From assembly GCF_000770635.1 (NCBI RefSeq), contig NZ_AVBF01000041.1, positions 1 to 35,148 on the forward strand: a stretch of DNA of 35,148 nucleotides. Direction: 5' to 3'. Under the pieces are notes generated by a model. The model made no database searches. It saw only the letters and a program-made list of their open reading frames with translations, and was not told where the DNA came from. Of the stretch, positions 23,731 to 31,507 are shown piece by piece. Source of the stretch: Pontibacillus yanchengensis Y32. Its GTDB lineage: Bacteria; Bacillota; Bacilli; Bacillales; BH030062. The position numbers and the translations under genes were made by a program. The stretch's first letter is position 1. Every line of letters starts with the position of its first letter.

Positions 23731-24780
23731 TTAAGGTTGGCTAATTTTTTGTGTCGCTGCTTTTGCTAAACGGTTCATGACCGCTTCTCCCATTCCTTCT
23801 TTCGGGAATGTCTCACAAAGAATGACATCAATTTTTTCTGGATCAAATACACGCAGGGAATGATACAGCTGTTCTGCTACTTGTCGTAGATCCTGTCGTG
23901 ATCCGCATGTTTGTACTTGGTCGGCTGATAGGGATGAGGCGTGCTCCTGGCTAGCTATCACTCCGACTCTATTTCCGTTACGCCTTTGTTCATCAATTTG
24001 ATGTTGAAAAAAGGAAAGATTTCCTTCGATTAACCATAGCGGAGCTTCTGGTGCGTAATGAGTATATTTCATACCAGGTGATTTTGGCTGGCCTTGTTCA
24101 TTATTATCTAAAGCTCCATCCACTTCCACTTCTCCTATAACAGCTTCAAGATCCTGCTTCGTCACGCCACCAGGACGAAGGATAACTGGCACCTCACCCG
24201 TACAATCAAGGACCGTTGATTCGAGGCCAACACCTGTCGTACCTCCATCAACAATCCCGGCTACACGACCATGTAAATCTTTATACACGTGTTGAGCAGA
24301 TGTCGGACTTGGTCGACCTGACCTGTTGGCACTTGGCGCTGCTAGAGGAAGCTGACAAGCCTCAAGTAGTGCCTTGGCAACCGGATGATCGGGAATGCGC
24401 ACCGCAACCGTTGGCAAACCAGCTGTCACATTACGAGCACAGCTCCCATTACTTTTGAAAATAAGTGTCAAAGGCCCCGGTAAAAAACGTTCAATCAACG
24501 GATGTGCAACCTCTGGAATTTCTTCTACTACTTCTTTGATTTGCTCCTTATTTGCTAGATGAACAATGAGCGGATTATCAGCAGGACGACCTTTTGCTGC
24601 AAAAATACGTTCCACAGCCGCTTCACTCGTCGCGTCTGCCCCTAGCCCATAAACAGTTTCCGTCGGGAATGCGACAACTTCTTGTTTTTTTAACAGGGAT
24701 GCCGCTTCAAGAATATGTTCATTTGTATGATCAATATGCTGTTCGTTTACGTTCCAAAATTTCGTTTCGTATGTACCCAT
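23731..24780 (-). CDS. ywlC: L-threonylcarbamoyladenylate synthase (Sua5/YwlC)
   Basis: Makes threonylcarbamoyl-AMP from threonine, bicarbonate and ATP for the t6A37 modification of ANN-decoding tRNAs. The YrdC domain (about 20-210) has FPTETVYGLG, KGRPADNPLIVHL and the Ser-rich SANRSGRPSPT. A linker with SPGMKYTHYAP leads to the C-terminal Sua5 domain (to 349), so this is the long Sua5 type. The start is an ATG with AAAGGGTG about 8 nt upstream; a longer frame has no site. Confidence 0.96.
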   Translation of the reverse strand: MGTYETKFWNVNEQHIDHTNEHILEAASLLKKQEVVAFPTETVYGLGADATSEAAVERIFAAKGRPADNPLIVHLANKEQIKEVVEEIPEVAHPLIERFLPGPLTLIFKSNGSCARNVTAGLPTVAVRIPDHPVAKALLEACQLPLAAPSANRSGRPSPTSAQHVYKDLHGRVAGIVDGGTTGVGLESTVLDCTGEVPVILRPGGVTKQDLEAVIGEVEVDGALDNNEQGQPKSPGMKYTHYAPEAPLWLIEGNLSFFQHQIDEQRRNGNRVGVIASQEHASSLSADQVQTCGSRQDLRQVAEQLYHSLRVFDPEKIDVILCETFPKEGMGEAVMNRLAKAATQKISQP

Positions 24781-24907
24781 TCGTAGAGCACCCTTTCTTC
24801 GCAATCTATACTTTATTATGAACTTTATACACTCCGCACTGCAAGTAAACAAGTAGGACTACGCTTCCTTTTTAACACATCCAGAGAAAAAAATATGCGT
24901 ATTTTTT

Positions 24908-24916
24908 ACAACTTGT
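24908..24916. promoter_or_regulatory. Possible regulator site upstream of the Ohr gene
   Basis: The perfect 9-bp palindrome ACAACTTGT resembles the TACAA/TTGTA half-sites bound by OhrR in B. subtilis. An AT-rich palindrome centred on TGCG (about 24887-24906) precedes it. No ohrR gene is in the window, so assignment is tentative. Confidence 0.3.
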
Positions 24917-24968
24917 GGGTAAACAAATGAATGTGACTACAAATACTAGTTGAAGGAGGATACAAATC

Positions 24969-25388
24969 ATGAAAGCACTTTATACTGCACAAGCAACAGC
25001 ACAAGGTGGTCGTGAAGGGAACGTATCAACTCCAGATAATAAAGTCGACCTTAACCTTTCCGTACCAGAAGAACTAGGAGGTTCAGGAGGCAACGGTACA
25101 AACCCTGAACAACTTTTCGCAAGTGGATTCTCCGCATGCTTTGATGGCGCACTAAACCTAGTAGCTGATCAAAACGGAGAAAACATTGAATCTACGATTA
25201 CATCTCAGGTTCATATCGGAAAAGACAATCCAGAAGGCTTTAAACTTGCCGTTCACTTAACAGCTGAAATGAAGGGCGTTGACCAAGCCAAAGCAGATGA
25301 ACTTGTAGAAAAAGCACGCAATGTATGCCCTTATTCCAAAGCTACAGAAGGTAATATTGAAGTAACGTACGAAGCTAAAGCAGTCTAA
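24969..25388 (+). CDS. Ohr/OsmC-family organic hydroperoxide reductase
   Basis: The only plus-strand gene. It reduces organic and lipid hydroperoxides using a reactive cysteine pair. The 139-aa length is normal for Ohr. The two catalytic cysteines are Cys57 (FSACFDGAL) and Cys119 (NVCPYSKAT), and the N-terminal GGREGNVSTPD segment is typical. ATG start with GAAGGAGG 9 nt upstream. It is divergent from ywlC and has its own terminator, so it is a single-gene unit. OhrA versus OhrB cannot be decided here. Confidence 0.94.
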   Translation: MKALYTAQATAQGGREGNVSTPDNKVDLNLSVPEELGGSGGNGTNPEQLFASGFSACFDGALNLVADQNGENIESTITSQVHIGKDNPEGFKLAVHLTAEMKGVDQAKADELVEKARNVCPYSKATEGNIEVTYEAKAV

Positions 25389-25420
25389 GCAGACAACATC
25401 AAGATCATACATTTATGTAA

Positions 25421-25452
25421 AGCATGCAGAGGAAGACTCTGCATGCTTTTTT
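25421..25452 (+). terminator. Rho-independent terminator of the Ohr gene
   Basis: An 11-bp perfect stem (AGCATGCAGAG / CTCTGCATGCT), 5-nt loop, then six T on the plus strand. Confidence 0.95.
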
Positions 25453-25600
25453 ATGCGCTCAGTGGTTGGGATTCGATTGCAGTTTCTTCTTCAATTTCTA
25501 GTTAATCCACATAGTACTATCGGATGAATGTAAAGTTTTCAACAGAAAAACCCCATTTTCTCTTGCAAATTGAGAAAATAAGGTTTCCTTTATATACATA

Positions 25601-25672
25601 TGTGAATAAGCAGGGGGTTTACCCACATAGATACACAAGTTATACACAGGATTTATCCACAGATGTGAATAA
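25601..25672. promoter_or_regulatory. DnaA-box cluster
   Basis: Five DnaA-box-like 9-mers within 72 bp: TGTGAATAA (25601, reverse of TTATTCACA), TTACCCACA (25619), TTATACACA (25640), TTATCCACA (25653, perfect consensus) and TGTGAATAA (25664). A further perfect box lies at 25940 inside the next gene, and a TGTGGGTAA at 24914. From memory, B. subtilis has a DnaA-bound cluster near ywlC, so this may be conserved in position. Confidence 0.7.
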
Positions 25673-25677
25673 ATTGT

Positions 25678-26106
25678 TTATTTTTCCACGTTCATGTGGA
25701 GTTTCCACCAACTTCCGACTTCAGCTGGTGCTTCTAGTTGTGGAGGAATGGTTGCATCATCTACTTCCACGAATTGCTGAGCTTCTAATAATGTTCGAAG
25801 CGCTGGCTGATGGCAATGGACGTAGACATTTTCCATTCCATTCTCCTCAATGTAAGCATGGAGCACTTCGAACAAAGTTAAGATAAAATTTGGATTCATA
25901 TCAGGTGTTAAGTATAAGGTTCGCAGCCAGTAGCTACGGTTATCCACAGGCACCAGGGCAAAGAACCCTTTCTTCTCGTTATGAATTTCCACATAATGTC
26001 CATACGTATATAATTGTTGTTGCTCTTTTAGCTGATCGGCATTTTCTCCAAAAAACGCTGTAAACGTCCCCTCGTCATATTCTGTAGCGCGTGTTACTTC
26101 AAGCAT
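25678..26106 (-). CDS. GNAT-like protein (YwlB position)
   Basis: 142-aa protein that looks like an acetyltransferase fold: N-terminal alpha/beta segment, the strand WLRTLYLTP near residue 62, then helices and the C-terminal NVYVHCHQPALRTLLEAQQF stretch. The usual acetyl-CoA loop (Gln/Arg-x-x-Gly-x-Gly/Ala) after the fourth strand is not visible; the equivalent region reads DMNPNF. It may therefore be a non-canonical or inactive member. It sits between spoIIR and ywlC, the place of ywlB in B. subtilis. ATG start with GGGAGG 9 nt upstream. Confidence 0.75.
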   Translation of the reverse strand: MLEVTRATEYDEGTFTAFFGENADQLKEQQQLYTYGHYVEIHNEKKGFFALVPVDNRSYWLRTLYLTPDMNPNFILTLFEVLHAYIEENGMENVYVHCHQPALRTLLEAQQFVEVDDATIPPQLEAPAEVGSWWKLHMNVEK

Positions 26107-26178
26107 TGATTCAACCTCCCTATCATTCTTACTAGTATGATTATGTTTTGATAGAGAGATTATGATAGATTTTTACGT

Positions 26179-26838
26179 TTAGGAAAATAAAGATGTGATC
26201 CAATCAATTAAGAAAAAGGAGACTTTCACTTCTTCTTCCTCAGATTCCTGTGGATTTTCTTCGTTTTCCACAGGTTGTCCACTAGCATCAGTGTTTTCTT
26301 CAGCATGAGCAACAGAAGTACCATTTGAGAAATCTAAGAAACATAAAGGAGGAAATAATACACACCACCAGTTAGCTCCTTTTCCTTCTCCAAGCGTAAT
26401 CAGTATCGCCTCATACATCCCAGCTGGATAGATGTAGTTACCATACAGTTTAGTAGGAAACTCTACTTCTCCAAACTTGACGTTATAGGTTGGAGACACT
26501 CCTTCGTCTTCCAGCACCTCTTCAACGATTTGTTCAATCTCAGGTAAGCGCTCGTCAATCAAGCTATACGCCTCTTGTATATCAGTCAGGTCTTGCACCC
26601 ATTCAGTAATATTCGCATTTACTGCATCTCGAACTTTCCGCTTTACATCTTGATCTTCATCTTGATCACTGTTCGCTAAAATACGTAACCGAATCGCTTC
26701 ATCCGGAATAACCTGATATTCTTCTTCCACAACCTGAGCTGGCTCCGCCCCATACCCCGTTAATGTAAACGGAAATAACGCAACAACTAAACAACCAAGT
26801 AACACCTTTACGATTACGTCTTTTTTTATTCTATTCAT
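26179..26838 (-). CDS. spoIIR: Stage II sporulation protein R
   Basis: Secreted forespore signal that activates SpoIIGA to process pro-sigma-E in the mother cell. The 219-aa protein has an N-terminal signal or anchor (about 7-28) and the family core: PDEAIRLRILANSD, RDAVNANITEW and the YGNYIYPAGMYEAILITLG segment, followed by GANWWCVLFPPLCFLD. The C-terminal 40 residues are acidic and variable, ending in a hydrophobic WITSLFS. I choose the ATG preceded by GGGGCAGGGGAGA; an ATG 39 bp earlier lacks a site. A candidate sigma-F promoter lies just upstream. Confidence 0.94.
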   Translation of the reverse strand: MNRIKKDVIVKVLLGCLVVALFPFTLTGYGAEPAQVVEEEYQVIPDEAIRLRILANSDQDEDQDVKRKVRDAVNANITEWVQDLTDIQEAYSLIDERLPEIEQIVEEVLEDEGVSPTYNVKFGEVEFPTKLYGNYIYPAGMYEAILITLGEGKGANWWCVLFPPLCFLDFSNGTSVAHAEENTDASGQPVENEENPQESEEEEVKVSFFLIDWITSLFS

Positions 26839-26874
26839 TCTCCCCTGCCCCTTCCGTTCGTTCAATTCTAGTTT

Positions 26875-26904
26875 CATTATGAACAGGAATGGTAGGGGTT
26901 ATAC
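26875..26904 (-). promoter_or_regulatory. Candidate sigma-F promoter of spoIIR
   Basis: Minus-strand GTATA (26900-26904) fits the sigma-F -35 (GYWTA). Exactly 15 bp later GTTCATAATG partly fits the -10 (GGNRANANTW). The start would fall about 30 nt before the spoIIR ATG. Match is partial; spoIIR is known to be sigma-F dependent in B. subtilis. Confidence 0.4.
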
Positions 26905-26979
26905 GTGGAATCTATGAAACTTTTATTTTTGGCTGGGAGAGGGGGGGGTTGCGCGTATGGGGCGGGGGAGTGCATTGGA

Positions 26980-27483
26980 TATGCGTGGGTTTTCTGGCTT
27001 TATGCGTGGGTTCTTCCTCGATATGCGTGGTTTTTTTGGCTTTATGCGTGAGTTTTTCCTCGATATGCGTGGGTTTCCTGGCTTTATGCGTGAGTTTTTC
27101 CTCGATATGCGTGGGTTTTCTGGCTTTATGCGTGGGTTCTTCCTCGATATGCGTGGGTTCTTCCTCGATATGCGTGGTTTTTTTGGCTTTATGCGTGAGT
27201 TTTTCCTCGATATGCGTGGGTTTCCTGGCTTTATGCGTGAGTTCTTCCTCGATATGCGTGAGTTTTCTAGCTTTATGCGTGGGTTTTCTAGCTTTATGCG
27301 TGAGTCCTTCCTCGATAGGCGTAGGTTCTTGGTTGATATCCGCTCCTTTTCCCTCTTTATCCGTCACTCTCCTACCAGTATCCGCTCCTTTTCTCCCTTT
27401 ATCCGTCACTCTCTTCCCCGTATCCGCTCCTCCCCCCTCTTTATCCGTCACTCTCTTCCCAGTATCCGCTCCTTTCCACCCAA
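26980..27483. repeat. Phased 21-bp tandem array 5 (TATGCG then TATCCG units)
   Basis: Cores start at 26980 and recur every 21 bp to 27463: 24 units without an indel. The first 17 are TATGCG (the last reads TAGGCG), the final seven TATCCG, and the switch at 27337 keeps phase. TATGCG units mostly alternate between ones ending TCCTCGA and ones ending GGCTT. The block starting at 27001 recurs at 27148 with the first 96 bases identical, showing a 7-unit duplication. The array ends at the prmC terminator. Open frames on both strands have no ribosome binding site. Confidence 0.96.
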
Positions 27484-27519
27484 ACAAAAAACCTGGCTCT
27501 CTATTCAGAAAGCCAGGCA
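27484..27519 (-). terminator. Terminator of prfA-prmC overlapping the prmC stop codon
   Basis: Stem CCTGGCT / AGCCAGG followed by TTTTTT on the minus strand. The 5' arm is formed by the last prmC codons (Trp-Leu region), so the stop codon TAG lies in the loop. Confidence 0.92.
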
Positions 27520-28373
27520 AATACCATGCGGTCATTTTGATTTATATCTTGCACGACATCGATGTATGCATGTGGGAATGCTGCTTCGATTAGTGCTGGG
27601 ACTGTGTGTCGTTGGTCGTGTCCGATTTCTAATGCTAGTAAGGTCTCTTTTTTCACGACAGCAGGAAGTTGCTCGATGATGCGTCGATAGGCAGCAAGGC
27701 CGTCTTCGCCTGCAAATAAGGCGAGCGAGGGATCATGGTCTCGGACGACATCGGATAAGGTATCCCGGTCGCCTTCTGGAATGTACGGAGGATTGGAAAC
27801 AACAACATCAAAGGTTACGCCTTCTTCGATGACTGGTGCAAGGAAGTCTCCTTGACGGAATTGAACGTCTGCATGTAGTGCATGTGCATTTTGTTCCGCT
27901 ACCTGTAATGCTTCAGAAGAAATATCCGTTGCATACATCGTGGCATGGTGTAGCTCTTTCGCTAATGTTGTTGCGATGATGCCACTTCCTGTTCCGATAT
28001 CGACACATGTTAGGGGTTCCGAGAACATCCCTGTTTGCTTCATCCGTTCGAGTACTCCGAGAACTAGTTCTTCAGTTTCCGGTCTAGGAATGAGTACATC
28101 CTGATTGACCTTAAACAGGCGTCCGTAAAACTCTTCCGTACCAATTAAGTGCTGTACGGGCGTGCCCTGAGCGACATGTTGGCGAAGATCCTGCTCTATC
28201 TTTTCACGGACATCAACAGATACTTCATCTTGGGCATTGGCAAAAAGCTGAGCTCGTGTCATCCCAAGATGGTGTTGTACTAGTAGTTCGCCTACTCCTG
28301 TTTCCCGATTGTTTTCCTGCAAAAAAAGAGAAGCCCAGCGTCGGACTTCAAAAATAGTTTTCGCTTCATTCAT
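27501..28373 (-). CDS. prmC: Peptide chain release factor N5-glutamine methyltransferase
   Basis: Methylates the glutamine of the GGQ motif in release factors, using S-adenosylmethionine. The 290-aa protein has an N-terminal helical domain (about 1-75) and a Rossmann methyltransferase domain with the SAM motif DIGTGSG (about 125-131) and the catalytic NPPY (194-197), plus LIPRPETEELV. I choose the ATG with GGTGA upstream; it starts one base after the prfA stop, and a TTG/GTG 9-12 bp earlier is possible. Cotranscription with its substrate gene prfA is the common arrangement. Confidence 0.95.
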   Translation of the reverse strand: MNEAKTIFEVRRWASLFLQENNRETGVGELLVQHHLGMTRAQLFANAQDEVSVDVREKIEQDLRQHVAQGTPVQHLIGTEEFYGRLFKVNQDVLIPRPETEELVLGVLERMKQTGMFSEPLTCVDIGTGSGIIATTLAKELHHATMYATDISSEALQVAEQNAHALHADVQFRQGDFLAPVIEEGVTFDVVVSNPPYIPEGDRDTLSDVVRDHDPSLALFAGEDGLAAYRRIIEQLPAVVKKETLLALEIGHDQRHTVPALIEAAFPHAYIDVVQDINQNDRMVFAWLSE

Positions 28374-28374
28374 A

Positions 28375-29445
28375 TTATTCACCAATTTGCTCTAGTGCTT
28401 TGGTTTGCTCTTCAATAAGAAGGGCTTCTGTAATTTCATCTAGTTGACCTTCAAGAATTCGATCAAGTTTCTGAAGAGTTAATCCGATACGGTGGTCTGT
28501 TACGCGGTTTTGCGGGAAGTTATACGTACGGATACGTTCGGAACGGTCACCAGAACCAACTGCTGATTTACGGTGCTCATCGTATTCTGCTTGTGCTTCT
28601 TGTTGGAATTTCTCATAAATACGAGCACGTAATACCTTCATGGCTTTTTCTTTGTTCTTGATTTGGGATTTTTCATCCTGACAGGAAACGACGATACCTG
28701 TTGGCTCGTGCGTTAAACGAACAGCAGACATGGTCGTGTTAACACTCTGTCCTCCTGGTCCGCTGGAAGCAAAGGTATCTACGCGGATGTCTTTTTCGTT
28801 AACATCCACTTCAATTTCTTCTGCTTCTGGTAAAACAGCCACAGTCGCTGTTGATGTATGAATGCGTCCGCCAGATTCTGTTTGCGGTACACGCTGAACT
28901 CGGTGTGCACCATTCTCAAATTTAAGTTTTGAGAACGCACCTGATCCGTTTACCATGAAGATGATTTCTTTATAGCCACCAACTTCACTTTCATGAGAAT
29001 CCATGATATCAATCTTCCAGCCATGGAATTCTGCGAAACGAGAATACATACGGAATAAATCTCCTGCAAACAACGCAGCTTCATCGCCACCTGCAGCTCC
29101 GCGGACCTCCATGATAACGTTCTTATCATCATTTGGATCCTTCGGAATTAGTAAGAACTTCAGGCGTTCCTCTAGTTCTGCTTTCTTTTCGGAGAGTTCT
29201 TCCAATTCGGCTTTTGCCATTTCTTTCATTTCTTCATCTAGACCATCATCCAGCATGGCTCTTGTGTCATCATGCTGACTACAGATGTCTTTGTATTCTC
29301 GATACGTTTGAACCGTTTCTTCAAGACCCGCTTGTTCCTTGGAATATTCGCGTAGTTTATTGGAATCACTAGCTACTTCCGGGTCACTTAGTAACTCGTT
29401 TAATTTTTCATACCGATCTTCTAAGGTTTGAAGTTTTTCTAACAC
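28375..29445 (-). CDS. prfA: Peptide chain release factor 1
   Basis: Recognises UAA and UAG in the ribosomal A site and triggers peptide release. The 356-aa length equals that of B. subtilis RF1. The GGQ motif is at 231-233 ([11 protein letters not shown]), and the PxT anticodon-like tripeptide in RVPQTES is near 187-189. The start is a GTG with GAGGTG 7 nt upstream, and the resulting N-terminus aligns with known RF1 (ending [13 protein letters not shown]). An ATG 6 bp earlier is too close to that site, and the frame's first ATG overlaps the promoter. Confidence 0.96.
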   Translation of the reverse strand: MLEKLQTLEDRYEKLNELLSDPEVASDSNKLREYSKEQAGLEETVQTYREYKDICSQHDDTRAMLDDGLDEEMKEMAKAELEELSEKKAELEERLKFLLIPKDPNDDKNVIMEVRGAAGGDEAALFAGDLFRMYSRFAEFHGWKIDIMDSHESEVGGYKEIIFMVNGSGAFSKLKFENGAHRVQRVPQTESGGRIHTSTATVAVLPEAEEIEVDVNEKDIRVDTFASSGPGGQSVNTTMSAVRLTHEPTGIVVSCQDEKSQIKNKEKAMKVLRARIYEKFQQEAQAEYDEHRKSAVGSGDRSERIRTYNFPQNRVTDHRIGLTLQKLDRILEGQLDEITEALLIEEQTKALEQIGE

Positions 29446-29479
29446 TTTCATCCACCTCTTTTTCGTCCATAACATTCTA

Positions 29480-29508
29480 ATTATAGTACAGCTTCATCAT
29501 GGAGTCAA
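29480..29508 (-). promoter_or_regulatory. Sigma-A promoter of prfA-prmC
   Basis: Minus-strand TTGACT (29503-29508) and a perfect TATAAT (29480-29485) with a 17-bp spacer. The predicted leader is only about 28 nt. Confidence 0.88.
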
Positions 29509-29582
29509 AGAGTAAAAAGCCGGCACTAGGCACTCCAACCTTCGTCATTATCTTACAAAATCAAGAGTACCTACGCCTATAA

Positions 29583-30005
29583 TTATCTCATTTTCACGCG
29601 GATTTGATATCGCGGCAGCGCGTTCTCTACTGCTGTTTGCGATTTGTTCAAAAGAACCATTTTTTCATCATCCGATAAGTTATCCTGCGTTGCTCGAATG
29701 GAGACGTACGCATGACTACCTGTGAAGTTCACGCGACGAACTTCCACGCCATCAACTAAGTCGATTGCTTCATGAACTTTTTCTTTATCCAAACGGATTC
29801 CCCACGTTTCTCCAACCTGATTCATTTGTTTTGGGTTATCTGTTTGCTGAAGACCGCGTTTTGTATGATGCTCTTCCATTGTATCGGTATTTCGAATATT
29901 GAGTGTTTGATTATCTCGAACCTCTTGTGTGCCCTGTGGATTGGATGCACACGCTGATACGAACAACATCCCTACTACACTTCCTACTACAAGAAAATAG
30001 CGCAA
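29583..30005 (-). CDS. YhcN/YlaJ-family sporulation lipoprotein
   Basis: Predicted spore-associated lipoprotein of about 140 aa. A hydrophobic N-terminus ends in the lipobox VSAC, with the lipidated Cys about residue 19, followed by a polar linker and a C-terminal alpha/beta domain (about 65-140) containing VDGVEVRRVNF and HAYVSIRATQDN, typical of the family. The ATG-started frame would put AAAAGGAGG inside the gene, so I prefer the TTG 9 nt after that site; the longer 149-aa version cannot be excluded. In B. subtilis such proteins are made in the forespore. Confidence 0.85.
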   Translation of the reverse strand: MRYFLVVGSVVGMLFVSACASNPQGTQEVRDNQTLNIRNTDTMEEHHTKRGLQQTDNPKQMNQVGETWGIRLDKEKVHEAIDLVDGVEVRRVNFTGSHAYVSIRATQDNLSDDEKMVLLNKSQTAVENALPRYQIRVKMR

Positions 30006-30182
30006 GACGAGAAACCTCCTTTTTTTATTCATGTAAAATTAGCTTTCCCATCTTGTCGATTTGTATCAGGCAGCGGAAGCTTTGTTCGACATTTCCTCGA
30101 GGTAATTTTTCACTTTTATGTAAGGTTAGCCCTAGAATCATTACGAAAAGCGCCAAAACTAGACATGAATGGACTTATGCCA

Positions 30183-30214
30183 TAAAAAAAAGCCTCCACA
30201 GTTGGAGGCTTTTC
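30183..30214 (-). terminator. Rho-independent terminator of tdk
   Basis: Stem AAAGCCTCCA / TGGAGGCTTT with a 4-nt loop and eight T on the minus strand. Confidence 0.94.
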
Positions 30215-30234
30215 ACACAGCTACTCTTTAAAAG

Positions 30235-30846
30235 CTACTGAGATTGCTTTGATTTTAAGATGTGCCTGGGTTTGTTCGGCACCTCGTGATGATGACGGCA
30301 GCGTGGTTCGTAGGATTCCGATGCACCTACTAAAATCACGGGGTCATCATAGGAGGCTGGGCGGCCATCGATTAATCGTTGTGTTCGACTAGCTGGTGAT
30401 CCACAGATTGGGCAAATGGCGCTAAGCTTTGTGACGGATTCGCCTACTGCCAAGAAGGTTGGGACTGTTCCGAATGGCTCTCCGCGAAAATCTAAATCCA
30501 AGCCAGCGACAATGACTCTGTGGCCACGTTCTGCTAAGGTTTGGGCTACTTCAACTACATTATCATCAAAAAATTGTACTTCATCAATTCCAACAACGTC
30601 GACATGCTCGTCAACATAAGAAAAAATATCCTCTGAATGATCCACCGGACGAGCTAAAACAGACGTACCATTATGAGATACGATAGAGTCCTCTGCATAG
30701 CGATTGTCCATTGCAGGTTTGAATACTCGTACGGAAAGGTTACCGTATGTAGCACGGCGGACACGACGTATCAGTTCTTCTGATTTACCTGAAAACATAC
30801 TCCCACAGATAACCTCAATCCAACCGCTTTGTTTCATTACATGCAC
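30235..30846 (-). CDS. tdk: Thymidine kinase
   Basis: Phosphorylates thymidine to dTMP with ATP (type II, zinc-binding thymidine kinase). 203 aa. The P-loop GSMFSGKS is at 15-22, the Walker B-like DEVQFFD near 89, and the zinc ligands come from CPIC (about 145-148) and the CRHH pair near 183. The start is a GTG with GGAGAG 8 nt upstream; the resulting MHVMKQSGW matches the start of known Bacillus Tdk. It lies between the L31 gene and prfA as in B. subtilis. Confidence 0.96.
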   Translation of the reverse strand: MHVMKQSGWIEVICGSMFSGKSEELIRRVRRATYGNLSVRVFKPAMDNRYAEDSIVSHNGTSVLARPVDHSEDIFSYVDEHVDVVGIDEVQFFDDNVVEVAQTLAERGHRVIVAGLDLDFRGEPFGTVPTFLAVGESVTKLSAICPICGSPASRTQRLIDGRPASYDDPVILVGASESYEPRCRHHHEVPNKPRHILKSKQSQ

Positions 30847-30977
30847 AGCTCGGTCTCTCCCTTCTACCTCAGTAAAGAAATTCCATGTGATTATTTTTTG
30901 TAGTATTAGTTTATACTAGCTATCTAAAATTAAAGATAAAACGTTTATTTTACATGTTTAAAATGGTAATTAGCCAA

Positions 30978-31017
30978 TAAAAAAACAGGCAAAGAAAGAC
31001 AATTTGCCTGTTTTTTC
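30978..31017 (-). terminator. Rho-independent terminator of the L31 gene
   Basis: Stem AAAACAGGCAAA / TTTGCCTGTTTT with a 9-nt loop and T-runs on both strands. Confidence 0.94.
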
Positions 31018-31063
31018 AACTCTGTAATAAGTTGTCGATTCTTTCGAAAAAGAAATCTGATAC

Positions 31064-31309
31064 TTATCCAAGATTGTATTTTTTCTTGAAACGATCCACA
31101 CGGCCGCCTTCTTTGTCGGCTTTTTGCTTACCAGTGTAGAACGGATGAGAAGCTGAACTGATCTCAACACGTAATAGTGGATACGTATTGCCGTCTTCCC
31201 ATTCGATAGTTTCATCAGAAGTTAGCGTAGAACCAGTCAAGAATTTGTAATCTGAACTAGTGTCTAGAAATACAACTTTCTGATATTGCGGATGAATTTG
31301 TTCCTTCAT
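31064..31309 (-). CDS. rpmE2: 50S ribosomal protein L31, type B (zinc-independent)
   Basis: 81-aa L31 of the large subunit. The sequence contains no cysteine, so the zinc-binding CxxC pairs of type A L31 are absent; [19 protein letters not shown] and [14 protein letters not shown] are typical of type B. It occupies the rho-tdk slot where B. subtilis carries type A rpmE. ATG start with AAGGAG 9 nt upstream. Leader of about 90 nt from a good promoter. Confidence 0.96.
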   Translation of the reverse strand: MKEQIHPQYQKVVFLDTSSDYKFLTGSTLTSDETIEWEDGNTYPLLRVEISSASHPFYTGKQKADKEGGRVDRFKKKYNLG

Positions 31310-31408
31310 GCCTTACACTCCTTTTTGCCCTGAATTCTTTGAATGCAGAGTTATTATAAGAGCCGTTAACAGACTACTACTAGTCATTATCGAAACTCAC
31401 ATAGAAAG

Positions 31409-31437
31409 ATTATAACAGTCCACTATCACATTTGCAA
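31409..31437 (-). promoter_or_regulatory. Sigma-A promoter of rpmE2
   Basis: Minus-strand TTGCAA (31432-31437) and a perfect TATAAT (31409-31414) with a 17-bp spacer. Confidence 0.83.
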
Positions 31438-31507
31438 GATTTAGTTCATCGTATAGGAAATTATAAAATTCAACGCTTGGGTAACTAAAAAATGTGATGC
31501 GGCCACG

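Noticed and set aside
24887-24906. Terminator between ywlC and ohr
   Set aside because: The palindrome is almost entirely A and T and lies between divergent gene starts, so termination makes no sense there.
25601-25672. Chromosomal origin of replication
   Set aside because: No dnaA, dnaN or clear DNA-unwinding element is nearby, and the cluster is small; a DnaA-titration or regulatory site fits better.
26980-27483. CRISPR array
   Set aside because: The constant part is only about 6-9 bp and the period 21 bp, far shorter than CRISPR repeat plus spacer; tails are themselves repeated and no cas genes are present.
26889-27679. ORFs of 207-240 codons through array 5
   Set aside because: Same cause as in array 1; several frames on both strands are open at once, and one runs into the 3' end of prmC.
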